Shown here one piece after another: positions 8,985-18,900 of a stretch of DNA of 64,000 nucleotides. Position 1 is the first letter of the stretch. Each line of letters begins with the position of its first letter. Under the pieces are notes generated by a model. That model did not search any database. It was not told where the DNA came from and worked only from the letters and a program-made list of their open reading frames with translations. The DNA is from Chitinophagales bacterium. GTDB lineage: Bacteria; Bacteroidota; Bacteroidia; Chitinophagales; JADIYW01. A program made the translations under genes and the position numbers. The stretch covers positions 209,273-273,272 of the forward strand of contig JAMLHJ010000001.1 of assembly GCA_023957245.1 (NCBI GenBank), given 5' to 3'.

Positions 8985-9338
8985 ATGAAAGCAAATAACA
9001 ATGCTCAGGAACAATTACTATTAGAAATTATCAAAGTAGCAAAAGAACAATATCACATTAGATATTTCCACAAAATTGAATATCGCAATTCTAATTTTCA
9101 ACTTCAATCACTCATCAATAAGTTCAATACCAACTGTGTATATTCGACAAAAGCTTATGAAAAACAGAGAAATCTGTATCAGAAAGACATCATAAGCTTG
9201 GAAGAACTCAAAAACTCAACTTTGACTATTATGAAAGAAATAGCAAAATCTTTTGAGAATGACACTATCAATGACTTTTTCAAGATAATCAATAAAAAGG
9301 AACTACCGAAAATGAAAAAAACTTATTCTTTCAGATAA
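8985..9338 (+). CDS. Small hypothetical protein, unrecognised
   Basis: A 117-residue, lysine- and asparagine-rich, predicted mostly helical protein with no signal peptide or membrane segment. I recognise no family. Coding is supported by an ATG 46 bases after the possible RNA structure, a clean stop, and a strong bidirectional terminator 50 bases downstream. It is isolated from its neighbours: divergent from the phosphodiesterase and convergent with rimO. It could be a recently acquired or lineage-specific gene. Confidence 0.5.
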   Translation: MKANNNAQEQLLLEIIKVAKEQYHIRYFHKIEYRNSNFQLQSLINKFNTNCVYSTKAYEKQRNLYQKDIISLEELKNSTLTIMKEIAKSFENDTINDFFKIINKKELPKMKKTYSFR

Positions 9339-9388
9339 AATAAATAATATCTGTTAGAGAAATTTTAACCTCCTCACTAAATGGCACA

Positions 9389-9425
9389 AAAAGAGGCTGT
9401 TCCAGTATGTCGGACAGCCTCTTTT
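9389..9425. terminator. Bidirectional rho-independent terminator
   Basis: AAAAGAGGCTGT (9389-9400) pairs perfectly with ACAGCCTCTTTT (9414-9425) around a 13-base loop. The A and T runs at the two ends make it act in both directions, for the small gene at 8985 and for rimO, which ends at 9448 on the other strand. Confidence 0.9.
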
Positions 9426-9447
9426 ACTTATGGACTTAAAAATTAAC

Positions 9448-10761
9448 TTAAGCTAATACTCCGAATAAGTCAAATTCAGTTGCATCAACTATTTTAATTT
9501 GAGCAAAACCACCTACTCTCAAATAATTTCCTTTAGCTTCAATTAACACTTCATTATCCACTTCAGGAGAATCAAATTCTGTTCTACCCACATAGTTTCC
9601 ACTTTCTTTTCTGTCAATCAAGACCTTAAAAGTCTGCCCTATTTTATTAGTATTTTTTTGGAAAGAGATTTCTTCTTGGATTTGCATCAATCGTTGCGCT
9701 CTCTCTTGCTTGGTTTCTTCTAGCACATCATCTTCCAACTGGTGCGCCGTAGTGTTTTCTTCATGAGAATAAGTAAATACTCCTAATCTATCAAACTCCA
9801 TATCTTTAACAAAGTCACATAATTCTTGAAAATCTTCCTCTGTCTCACCTGGAAAACCAACAATCATTGTCGTTCTTAAAGTAATATTAGGAATCTTCGC
9901 TCTAATTTTTTGAATCAATTCTACCTGTTCCTCTCTTGTCACTTGCCTATGCATGGCATCCAAAATAGCATTTGCTCCATGCTGGAAAGGAATATCCAAA
10001 TATTTACATACTTTATCGCAAGCGTTGATGGCATCTAAAATTTCCAATGGAAACTTAGACGGATAAGCATAATGGAGACGTATCCATTCAATTCCTTCTA
10101 CTTCATTCAATGCATATAGCAAATCTGCCAATGCTCTTTTCTTATAAATATCTAGCCCATAATAAGTCAATTCCTGAGCAATCAATATTAATTCCTTCAC
10201 TCCAACTTTTGCCAGATTTTTAGCTTCTTGTACCAGAGAATCAATAGTTCTAGAAATATGCCCTCCTCTCATCAATGGGATAGCACAGAAAGAGCAAGTT
10301 CTATTACAACCTTCTGAAATTTTTAAGTAAGCAAAATGTTGAGGCGTACTAATGCTTCTTTCACCAACAAGTTCATGTTTATAATCTACATTAAATCTAG
10401 CTAATAATTGAGGCATCTCCAAAGTGCCAAAATAACCATCAACAGCTGGAATTTCAACTTCTAAATCATCTTTATAACGCTGAGATAAACAGCCAGTTAC
10501 ATATAGCTTATCTATTTGACCTTGCTCTTTTTTGTCAGCATATAATAAAATAGTATTGATAGATTCTTCTTTAGCTCTATCAATAAAGCCACATGTATTA
10601 ATAATAACAATATTAGAATCAGAATTATTGCCATCACTATGTTCAGCTTGAACATCGCCATGCTGCAATTGACTGACCAATACTTCTGAATCCACAAGAT
10701 TCTTAGAACATCCTAAAGTGATGACATCTACTTTATCACGGCGTAAAGTTCTAGTTTTCAA
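9448..10761 (-). CDS. rimO: Ribosomal protein uS12 methylthiotransferase
   Basis: A 437-residue radical-SAM enzyme that adds a methylthio group to Asp88 of ribosomal protein S12. The N-terminal iron-sulfur cluster domain has cysteines C18 (TLGCSKNLVDSE), C57 and C91. The radical-SAM cluster motif EGCNRTCSFC supplies C152, C156 and C159 (CX3CX2C). A C-terminal TRAM domain follows from about residue 375. The LGCSKNLVDSE signature separates RimO from MiaB. It lies 18 bases downstream of ftsY on the same strand, so it is probably co-transcribed with it, and ends at the terminator at 9389-9425. Confidence 0.95.
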   Translation of the reverse strand: MKTRTLRRDKVDVITLGCSKNLVDSEVLVSQLQHGDVQAEHSDGNNSDSNIVIINTCGFIDRAKEESINTILLYADKKEQGQIDKLYVTGCLSQRYKDDLEVEIPAVDGYFGTLEMPQLLARFNVDYKHELVGERSISTPQHFAYLKISEGCNRTCSFCAIPLMRGGHISRTIDSLVQEAKNLAKVGVKELILIAQELTYYGLDIYKKRALADLLYALNEVEGIEWIRLHYAYPSKFPLEILDAINACDKVCKYLDIPFQHGANAILDAMHRQVTREEQVELIQKIRAKIPNITLRTTMIVGFPGETEEDFQELCDFVKDMEFDRLGVFTYSHEENTTAHQLEDDVLEETKQERAQRLMQIQEEISFQKNTNKIGQTFKVLIDRKESGNYVGRTEFDSPEVDNEVLIEAKGNYLRVGGFAQIKIVDATEFDLFGVLA

Positions 10762-10779
10762 AAAATAAGGAATTAAAAA

Positions 10780-11763
10780 TTAATTAAACAATGTTTCAAC
10801 AAAGGCTCTGCGATTAAAGACTTGCAACTGTTCCATTTGCTCACCTAATCCAATATATTTGACAGGAATTTTAAACTCATCTGCAATACTTAAAACTACA
10901 CCACCTTTTGCAGTTCCATCCAATTTGGTAATCGCCAATGCTGTCACTTGAGTGGCAGCAGAGAAATGTTTAGCTTGCTCTAATGCATTCTGCCCTGTAG
11001 TTGCATCTAAAACCAACAACACTTCATGAGGAGCATCAGGAATCACTTTAGACATAACTCTTTTAATTTTAGAAAGCTCATCCATCAGACCTATTTTATT
11101 ATGTAACCTTCCAGCCGTATCAATAATCACCACATCTGCACCTTTTGCTACGGCAGACTGTACAGCGTCAAAAGCAACAGCAGCAGGGTCACTACCCATA
11201 GATTGTTTTACAATTGGGACATTTACTCTTTCAGACCAGATAGTCAATTGATCAACTGCAGCAGCTCTAAAAGTGTCAGATGCACCCAGAATTACATTGT
11301 AACCTTGTTTCTTATATTGGTAAGCTAATTTACCGATAGTAGTAGTTTTACCGACACCATTGACACCGACAACCATTATCACATAAGGCTTTTTAGCTTC
11401 ATTAGGTATGGAAAAGCTATCAATATCTTTGGTATTATTCTCTTCTAATAGTGTAGAAATTTCATTATAGAGAATATTATTCAACTGGTTGGCATTGATA
11501 TATTTATCAACAGCCACTCTAGCTTCAAGTCTATCAATTATTTTGATAGTTGTACTCAAACTGACATCAGAAGTAATTAATATTTCTTCCAATTCATCAA
11601 GAAATTCAATATCAACAGATGATTTCCCTGCGATTGCCTTGGATATTCTAGAGAATATACCTTGTTTGGTTTTCTCCAATCCTTGTTGCAGTTGTTCAAC
11701 TTCTTCTTTTACTTCCTCGTCGGTTTTATCTTTTTTACCGAACCATTTTTTAAAAACACTCAT
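10780..11763 (-). CDS. ftsY: Signal recognition particle receptor FtsY
   Basis: An SRP-type GTPase that docks ribosome-SRP complexes at the inner membrane. It has an acidic/lysine-rich short A region, the N domain, then the G domain: P-loop GVNGVGKTTTIGKL, G2 DTFRAAAVDQL, G3 DTAGRLHN, G4 TKLDGTAKGG, and the closing GLGEQMEQLQVF. I chose the ATG at 11763 (MSVFKKWFGKK), which gives 327 residues and matches the usual N-terminus of Bacteroidota FtsY. An earlier in-frame ATG at 11823 would place the hairpin at 11786-11812 inside the gene. It sits downstream of rpmB-rpmG-DUF4295, a conserved Bacteroidota arrangement. Confidence 0.94.
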   Translation of the reverse strand: MSVFKKWFGKKDKTDEEVKEEVEQLQQGLEKTKQGIFSRISKAIAGKSSVDIEFLDELEEILITSDVSLSTTIKIIDRLEARVAVDKYINANQLNNILYNEISTLLEENNTKDIDSFSIPNEAKKPYVIMVVGVNGVGKTTTIGKLAYQYKKQGYNVILGASDTFRAAAVDQLTIWSERVNVPIVKQSMGSDPAAVAFDAVQSAVAKGADVVIIDTAGRLHNKIGLMDELSKIKRVMSKVIPDAPHEVLLVLDATTGQNALEQAKHFSAATQVTALAITKLDGTAKGGVVLSIADEFKIPVKYIGLGEQMEQLQVFNRRAFVETLFN

Positions 11764-11785
11764 AAATGCTAGTATAAATGCAAAC

Positions 11786-11812
11786 AGCTTCTCTAAGGTA
11801 CTCAGAGAAGCT
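11786..11812 (-). terminator. Hairpin between the DUF4295 gene and ftsY
   Basis: AGCTTCTCT (11786-11794) pairs with AGAGAAGCT (11804-11812), a nine-base-pair stem with a nine-base loop. On the minus strand it is followed by TGTTTGCATTT, only a weak U-tract. It may be an attenuating terminator lowering ftsY expression relative to the ribosomal genes. Confidence 0.5.
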
Positions 11813-11839
11813 ATAGTATGCAATTAAATACAAGAATAA

Positions 11840-12007
11840 TTACGCTTTTTTAAGCTCTTCTTGTACAGTATCTTTGTGAACAAATTTCTCACGGAAAGAA
11901 TAAGCACCAGTCTTATCAGACTTTACAGCTTTAATCACTTTCACCATTGTTTTAGAATCAACTGCTTTACCCCTGTCAATTCTGGAGTTTTTGGAAACTT
12001 TAGCCAT
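11840..12007 (-). CDS. DUF4295 family small basic protein (bL38-type ribosomal protein)
   Basis: A 55-residue basic protein starting MAKVSKNSRIDRGK and ending VQEELKKA, with no membrane segment. Sequence and position directly after rpmG match the Bacteroidota-specific DUF4295 family. From memory, a protein of this family was seen in a Bacteroidota large ribosomal subunit structure and named bL38. It is two bases downstream of rpmG, so it is part of the ribosomal operon. Identification as bL38 rests on recall and synteny rather than on an alignment. Confidence 0.85.
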   Translation of the reverse strand: MAKVSKNSRIDRGKAVDSKTMVKVIKAVKSDKTGAYSFREKFVHKDTVQEELKKA

Positions 12008-12009
12008 GA

Positions 12010-12195
12010 TTATTTAATTTCTTTATGAACAGTATATTTTTTTAATATTGGGTTGAATTTTTTCAACTCAATTCTCTCAGGAGTATTTTTACGATTTTTC
12101 ACTGAAATATAACGAGAAGTTCCAGGAAGACCTGTTGCTTTGTGTTCAGTACACTCTAAAATTACTTGAATTCTATTACCTTTCTTCTTTGCCAT
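12010..12195 (-). CDS. rpmG: 50S ribosomal protein bL33
   Basis: A 61-residue protein of the large ribosomal subunit. It starts [19 protein letters not shown] and contains [21 protein letters not shown], the typical L33 core. Only one cysteine is present, so this is the zinc-free form. It lies 11 bases after rpmB and two before the DUF4295 gene in one operon. Confidence 0.96.
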   Translation of the reverse strand: MAKKKGNRIQVILECTEHKATGLPGTSRYISVKNRKNTPERIELKKFNPILKKYTVHKEIK

Positions 12196-12206
12196 GATTG
12201 TTTAGT

Positions 12207-12452
12207 TTAGAAGTTTAAAACAATTTCACCCTTCTTTTCCAACTCTTTCAAGTAAGCATAGATACCTTTTTTATTGATAGTACGCAATGCTTGAGTAGAA
12301 AGTTTCACTTCCATCCAGCGATCTACTTCAGGGATATAAAAATTCTTCTTTTGTAAATTTGGATTAAATTTACGTTTAGTCTTTCTGTTTGAATGAGAGA
12401 CATAGTGACCTGATTGAGGTCCTTTTCCGGTAAGCTCGCAAAACCTTGCCAT
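12207..12452 (-). CDS. rpmB: 50S ribosomal protein bL28
   Basis: An 81-residue protein of the large ribosomal subunit and first gene of the rpmB-rpmG-DUF4295 operon. It begins [21 protein letters not shown], followed by [15 protein letters not shown], both diagnostic of L28. The C-terminus [20 protein letters not shown] is the longer Bacteroidota form. A -7 box lies about 30 bases upstream. Confidence 0.97.
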   Translation of the reverse strand: MARFCELTGKGPQSGHYVSHSNRKTKRKFNPNLQKKNFYIPEVDRWMEVKLSTQALRTINKKGIYAYLKELEKKGEIVLNF

Positions 12453-12480
12453 ACTTTATAGTTTCTTCTTTTTAAGGATG

Positions 12481-12488
12481 CAAAGATA
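12481..12488 (-). promoter_or_regulatory. -7 promoter box of the rpmB operon
   Basis: On the minus strand this reads TATCTTTG, a full match to TAnnTTTG. No clean TTTG -33 element was found at 19-22 bases upstream. It is about 30 bases before the rpmB start. Confidence 0.5.
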
Positions 12489-12551
12489 ATGAATATCTTG
12501 CAGATTAATATTTAGTTTTCAACAATTCGGACTTTTATCCTCATTTTTATG

Positions 12552-12625
12552 TGACCCCGAAGAGATTCGAACTCCTAACCTTCTGATCCGTAGTCAGATG
12601 CTCTATCCAATTAAGCTACGGGGCC
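12552..12625 (-). tRNA. tRNA-Arg(ACG)
   Basis: A complete cloverleaf on the minus strand. The acceptor GGCCCCG pairs with CGGGGTC (one G-U), the anticodon loop CTACGGA lies between CTGA and TCAG, and the T loop is GTTCGAATC. The anticodon is ACG, needing deamination to ICG to read CGU/CGC/CGA. CCA is not encoded. Confidence 0.96.
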
Positions 12626-12662
12626 AATTAAATGCAGACAATAGCCTTTATTTAACGAGGTG

Positions 12663-12695
12663 CAAATATAAGGAATAATTTTTTACAATTTCAAA
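12663..12695 (-). promoter_or_regulatory. Promoter of tRNA-Arg
   Basis: On the minus strand TTTG (12692-12695) is followed after 21 bases by TATATTTG (12663-12670). This is the Bacteroidota primary-sigma promoter pattern, about 38 bases before the mature tRNA. Confidence 0.75.
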
Positions 12696-12936
12696 CTATT
12701 CTTCTTTTTTAATGATTTATTTTTTTCTCAACAGGTATAATTTCAAAATCAATAACAAAATATTACATCTATCTGATTATCTGGTCAATATAATTGTAAT
12801 ATATCAAAATATACAATCATTAAGAATAGTATTTCTATACAAAAGCCCAATAAGACAATATTTAAGTACAAAATAAAATTGGAATCAATATTTAAATATA
12901 AGTTCTATCGCCATCCATCTCACTTAGCTCTAAACA
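12696..12936. other. AT-rich intergenic stretch
   Basis: It lies between the tRNA-Arg promoter and the stop codon of the giant secreted protein gene. No reading frame, hairpin with U-tract or RNA gene was recognised. Confidence 0.5.
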
Positions 12937-15900
12937 TTACTTTTTAACTAGCTTTTTCACATCAGATTTAGCATCCCCTATTAATCGAATAAAATAAACT
13001 CCAGCAGAATAATTAGTAAGATCTATATCTTTCCAATTGTCACTATTTGCAAGTGAAAGACTATATAATACTTTAGAATTTACATCTATCAGTTCTAATT
13101 GACTATAAACACCTTTGCTAAAATAGATATTAACATTTGTACTACTTGGGTTAGGATAAAGCTGTATCTCTCTATTATCTTCTGAAAACTCTAGCATTCT
13201 TATTCCTAGAAATTCAGTAGTTCCATCATAATCCACCTGAGCCAAGCGGTAATAATTATACCCATCAAGAGGCTGCAAGTCATAATAAACATAATCAATA
13301 GGGATATTGGAGTTTCCTGCCCCTCTTACTCTTCCAATTTCCTTGAAATCAATAGCATCTTTTGCTCGAAAAACAATAAATTCTTTATTATTCAATTCAG
13401 ATGCAGTTGCCCACTCTAACTTAGCTTTATCACCATCTTTAGTAGCATAGAAATGTACCAAACTTATAGGAAGAATTGAAGATGAAGAACTTTCAAATGC
13501 ACCTATATCTATTATTCCATTATTTAAAAAATCTGCAACTCTAGAATTTCCCACAAAATCAATAGAATTATTGTTCAGGTTATCAAAAAGTCCATTATTT
13601 CCAGCATCTATGATAGTTGTACCTAATTTAGGTTTATAATTACCAATGGTATCATTTTCAAAGACATCTGCTTTTGTCAAGCCTGATGTATTAAGATTAC
13701 CATTAATTGTATCTACATTCCCTTCAATAAAAGAATATGCAGCATCATAAAGCCCACTAATTGATCCAAACATTATTGAATTATTTACAGTTAACTGTCC
13801 TCCATTTAAGTCAATAGCACTACTCTGTATATTTATCGCATCGTTATTTACTATCGTTGAATTAGTTAAGGTAATAGCTCCGGCTTCATTAAAAATAGCA
13901 CCACCATTATTAGCAACACCCTTATCTATTAAAACATTTATAGCATCAATAGCAGCACCATCATTATATATTGATGCGCCATTTAAAGCCTTATTCCTTG
14001 TAAAATAAACGTTCCTAAGAATAAGGTTTCCAGATGTTGCATTTTTGATATAGAGCCCCCCTCCTGAATTGAAAGGAGCAATAGTGCTATCAGCATTACC
14101 ATCTGCTATAACGACACCTTCTAAAATGACATTATAACTATTTTGAATTGTGACTACATGATAACTATTATCAGTAGCATCATAATCATCATTAATATTA
14201 CCACTTAAAATCGTAGGATATAGGTAAGAATTGTTGGTTGTAGAATCTTCGCCAATGCAACCACCTATTAGATGAAGATTACTTCTTTTTATTACAAAAC
14301 TTTTTGTTCTATCTGTTCCTTCTCTAAAACCGGTTGGGTAATACGTACCTGACGCTATATAAATTGAATCAATCTCATCACAGTAATTTGCTAAATCTAA
14401 GGCTTCCGTTAAAGAGCGGAGTGAATTAGTCCAAGAAAAACCGTCGCCTGCTGTTATCGCATTGACATTTACATAGAGTGCGTGACTATTGAGCTTGGAA
14501 AGACTATCACAATAAGAAATTCCTTCATTTTCATAAGCACCTAAGTCAATAATATTATTTTGGATTCTATTAGCTCCACTTATATCGGTAGCAAGGGAAT
14601 TAGCTAAGGCATTATTTCCTTTATTGATAAAATTCGATTGGAATCCAGCCATCAGACCATCATCAGCAGTAAACCAAAGATTGTCAAAACCGATGGGTTG
14701 TGTTGGGTTGGTAAACTTAGGATCAATATCTATTATGTTTCCTATGCCATTAAGTGGAGATTGCAACATAGAATAAGTTACCATCTTTGACGATGCAGAG
14801 CCTGAACTAAACCACTCATTAGCAGAATTGCCCCAAGAAATGCTATTTCCCATTATTAAGGTGCTTCCATCTTTTTGGGATAACAAAGAGCCATTGAGAG
14901 CATTGTTTTGAAAAAATGTAGCTGACAAAATTTGGGTTGTTGCAGCACTGTCAAATATTGCTCCTCCCTCACCTTGTGCTTCATTTTCATGAAAAATTAT
15001 ATTACTGAAATGGGTATTTGAAAGGAGATTGGCAACTGCTCCGCCTTTTTTAGCTTGATTATTATTAAATACAATATTATTAAAATGGGCTTGGGAATTG
15101 ATATTTAAGATACCGCCCCCTACTGAATCAGAAGTACCAGATTGAATTACAAAACCATCTAAAAGGGCATTGCTATTCACATTTTCATTTATCATAACAC
15201 TGCTACCATTACCACAAAGGATAGTATTGAATCCAGAAGACAAATTTCTTTGAGTTAATTCCGTTTCCGTTCCTTCAAATCCTCCTATAATTTTCACGCC
15301 ACTTTTCATTTTGAAAGCAGTGTGCAACAATGGTGAATAATTCCCACCAGCAACCCAAATAGTATCCCCTATCTTGGCAACAGCGATAGCATCTTCAAAC
15401 TTATCAAAAGCAGTCGCCCAAGAAGATCCATCGGCTTCAATTGTGTCTTGGCTTACATTAACATACCAACGAGTGATTAAGGAATCACTTTCATAAGCTC
15501 CGATATCTACAATTCCTTTTTGAACACGAATAGTGTTCTTTAAATCTGATGAATCAATTACATAGTTGTTATTTCCACCGTTGATTAATGGGCTTGTAGT
15601 TCTCAAACTTAATCCGTCATCTTCAGTGTACCATTGGGCATCGGTTCCCAATAAATTCAGTGTATCCTGAAAGTTAGGATAGATACCTGTACTATTGTTG
15701 GCTATCACATTATTATAATCAGAAACTGAATAATCATCAGGAGCATTAAAAGTATTGGTATTATTCCAAAAACAATTATTGGCAAAAATATTTGAGGTAT
15801 CAGGATTTACAGTTATGGTAACACCACCACCGGTTACAGATTTATTAGCGTAAAATGTATTATTGACCACTTTAAATTTGCCCTCTGACAGATAAAGAGC

Positions 15901-18900
15901 ACCACCACCATATTGCATACCCACAGTATGTACAAAAACATTATTGCTGAGTTCATTATAGCATAAAGTCCAAATATAATTGCCACTGACAGCACCACCG
16001 CCACCGCCTAAAGCCGTATCCCGGATGAAAATATTATGATGCAATAATAAAGAATCTGTAATGCCTCCACCTCTGATAGCACCGCCATTTTGAGCAGCAG
16101 TATTGCCATCATAAATACTATGAGTTGATTTAAAGGTGCCTCCATTAACATAGACGGCTCCTCCTTGTCCACTAAAATTATTCAGGAAGTAACAATTTTT
16201 CACCCATACTTTTGAATTTTTTGAATTAATGGCTGCACCACTTCCTCTTTGAAAAGACTGACCATGAGTAGTATAAATACCAACACCTCCTATGCCAGAA
16301 CCTCCAGTGCCATTGACAAATTTCAATCCATCTATAACTGTAGTACCGAGTGTATCAGCGCCAATTCGCATAATATGCACTGCATTATCATTTCTATCTG
16401 TGGTATTTATATCGCCACTTAATATTACCGGATTAGCATTTATATCTCTAATTCCACCTCCAGACGGATAACCACCAACTAGGGCCATCGGTCGCCAAAG
16501 CTCAAAAGAAGCATCTCTACTAATTGGGGTCAGAGGATCCCCAGGATAATAAGTGCCTTTAGCAATCAAAATACTATCTACAGAAGTGCATAGATTGGCT
16601 ACATTTAAAGCCTCGTTGATAGTTTTAAATGCCTTAGCCCAAGTGCTACCATCACTTACCGTTGTGGTTGTATTTGCATCTACATACAATTTACTTAAGC
16701 CCAGACAACCCCAGCTTTCATAAGCACCGGCATCACTTACTCCTTGCAAAATACGTGGTTGTCCAGTTATATCTTTTTGATTATTATTGTACAACAAACT
16801 ATCATCACCATAATTAATGGCGATGCTATTTGGATTTAATTGAAGTCCATCATCATTAGTCATTATTTTACCATCAGCACCAGCTATATCATTTACATTT
16901 TTAAATACTCCATTGATAGAATCACTGACATAAGTATGAAACAATTGAATATTTCCTGGGTTATTGATATCATTATAATTTTGAGGCGTATTAGCTACCA
17001 ATAAACTATTATATGTTTTTATTCTTGCGGTGAAATTTCCAGAACCTCCTGTACCTCCATCTCCTTCTATAGCACCTGCACCTGCAGCTAATGAAGTATT
17101 ATTGACAGCTGTGACATTATACAATTTCAATTTGTAAAATACCGGCATCATCCCTTTGGCAACATAAGCCACAGCACCTCTGTTTGCGGTATTATTATAA
17201 AATACACAATGGTCAATATCCAATGCCCCAGCACCACTCGAGCCAAAAACATAACCAAATATAGCACCTCCTTTATCGGCAGCACTATTATTTCTAAAAA
17301 CACAATTGGCAATAACATTACTGGGGTCAGCAATTTGTGCAATTTCAAAATATCCGCCACCATTACTTAAATCATTACCTCCATTGGCATTCCCTCCTTC
17401 TATAATAAAACCATCCAATCGGGAACCCTGTCCTTCAGAAGTGATTACATGATAAACATTATCAGATGGCAAACCTATTGTACCGATATCTCCACTTAAC
17501 AAGGTCAGATTTTGACCAATATTTCTCTGATTTAATTGAGTTTCTGTTCCTGCAAATCCACCATATATTTTGGAAGTATTCGGTAGGCGAAAAGTGTTTT
17601 CTCTATTTCCGGGAGTGGGTAAACTGTTTCTATATATTCTATCTGGATAGTAAGTGCCACTTTTAACCCAAATACTTTTTTGAGAAAGTCCATTTCCTGA
17701 ATTGGCAATGGCTTCATTAAGATTGGTATAAGCATTAGCCCATGAAGATCCGTCTCCTGTACCTGTTGCATCCCAAGCCACATACAGCACCGGATTAATT
17801 TCAGCTGCACCCATATCAATTTGGTCTTCATTAATCCGAGTTTTACCATACAAATCGGTAGCATAAGGATTATAATTATTCTTACCGGCATTGCGACAAG
17901 GGCTTTGAGGCATTAATGTATAAGGAGAAGATAGATTAAATTGAGGGTCAGCATCAATATTTCCACCATAATCTATGACAGAAGAAAGTGCCCAAGTAGT
18001 GCTACCGCCACAACCCTGAATATTGCTAAAGTCCACATGGAAGGTTCCAGTATTTGCAATTTGAGCCGAATTAGGGTCGGTATTAAAAAAAAGAATACTA
18101 TTATTAAGAGAAATAAAACCGGCATTTGAAATTGCACCGCCACCAACTAAAGCATCATTATAAACAAAAGTATTATTGATTACTTTAGCATTATTACTTG
18201 AGCTAATATGCAATGCCCCACCCTTTGTTTGCGCAGTATTATTATCAAAAAGGCAGTTTAAAGAATATAATCTTAAAAGGTTATTATTCAAAAATATAGC
18301 CCCTCCATTGGTATTAGAAGTATTATTTTCAAAAGAGGAATTAATAACATCCATATTGCTGTTATAGGTGGATGCAGATGGAGCAGTATATATAGCACCA
18401 CCATTATTACCAAAATTATCTATAAACTTACAGTTTTGAATAGAAGAAGTTGAATATTGCAAGGTGTCGTGAATAACAACTTGAACATTTTTAATAGCAC
18501 CACCTCCATCACTGGCATTAGCATTGGCATAACCTTCTTTAATTGTAAAGCCATCCAATACGCTCTTATTCCCTGCAATAGTAACGACATGATAACTATT
18601 ATCTGTTTCAAAATTGGTTAAGCCGATATTACCCGATAAAATACTTGGGTAAGCAGCAGGATCTCGTTCTGAAAACAAACTGCCTCCGGTAGGGAATCCT
18701 CCATAAACTTTATCGTTATCATGTAGGGTAAAGCTGGCATTTCTATCATCTAATGAAATACCTTGTCCTTGGTCGGGCAAATAAGTGCCTTGAGCTACAT
18801 AAACCTCACGTCCTGTACCACTTTGCGAACAACCAAATCTTAAAGCGTCTTGCAAAGAGTTGAAAGCATCAGTCCAAGAAGTACCATTATTAGCACCAGT

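Noticed and set aside
17466-18611. Numerous 60-140 codon frames in other phases across the giant gene.
   Set aside because: They are shadows of a single long minus-strand frame with clear domain structure; the same applies to similar frames in other large genes.
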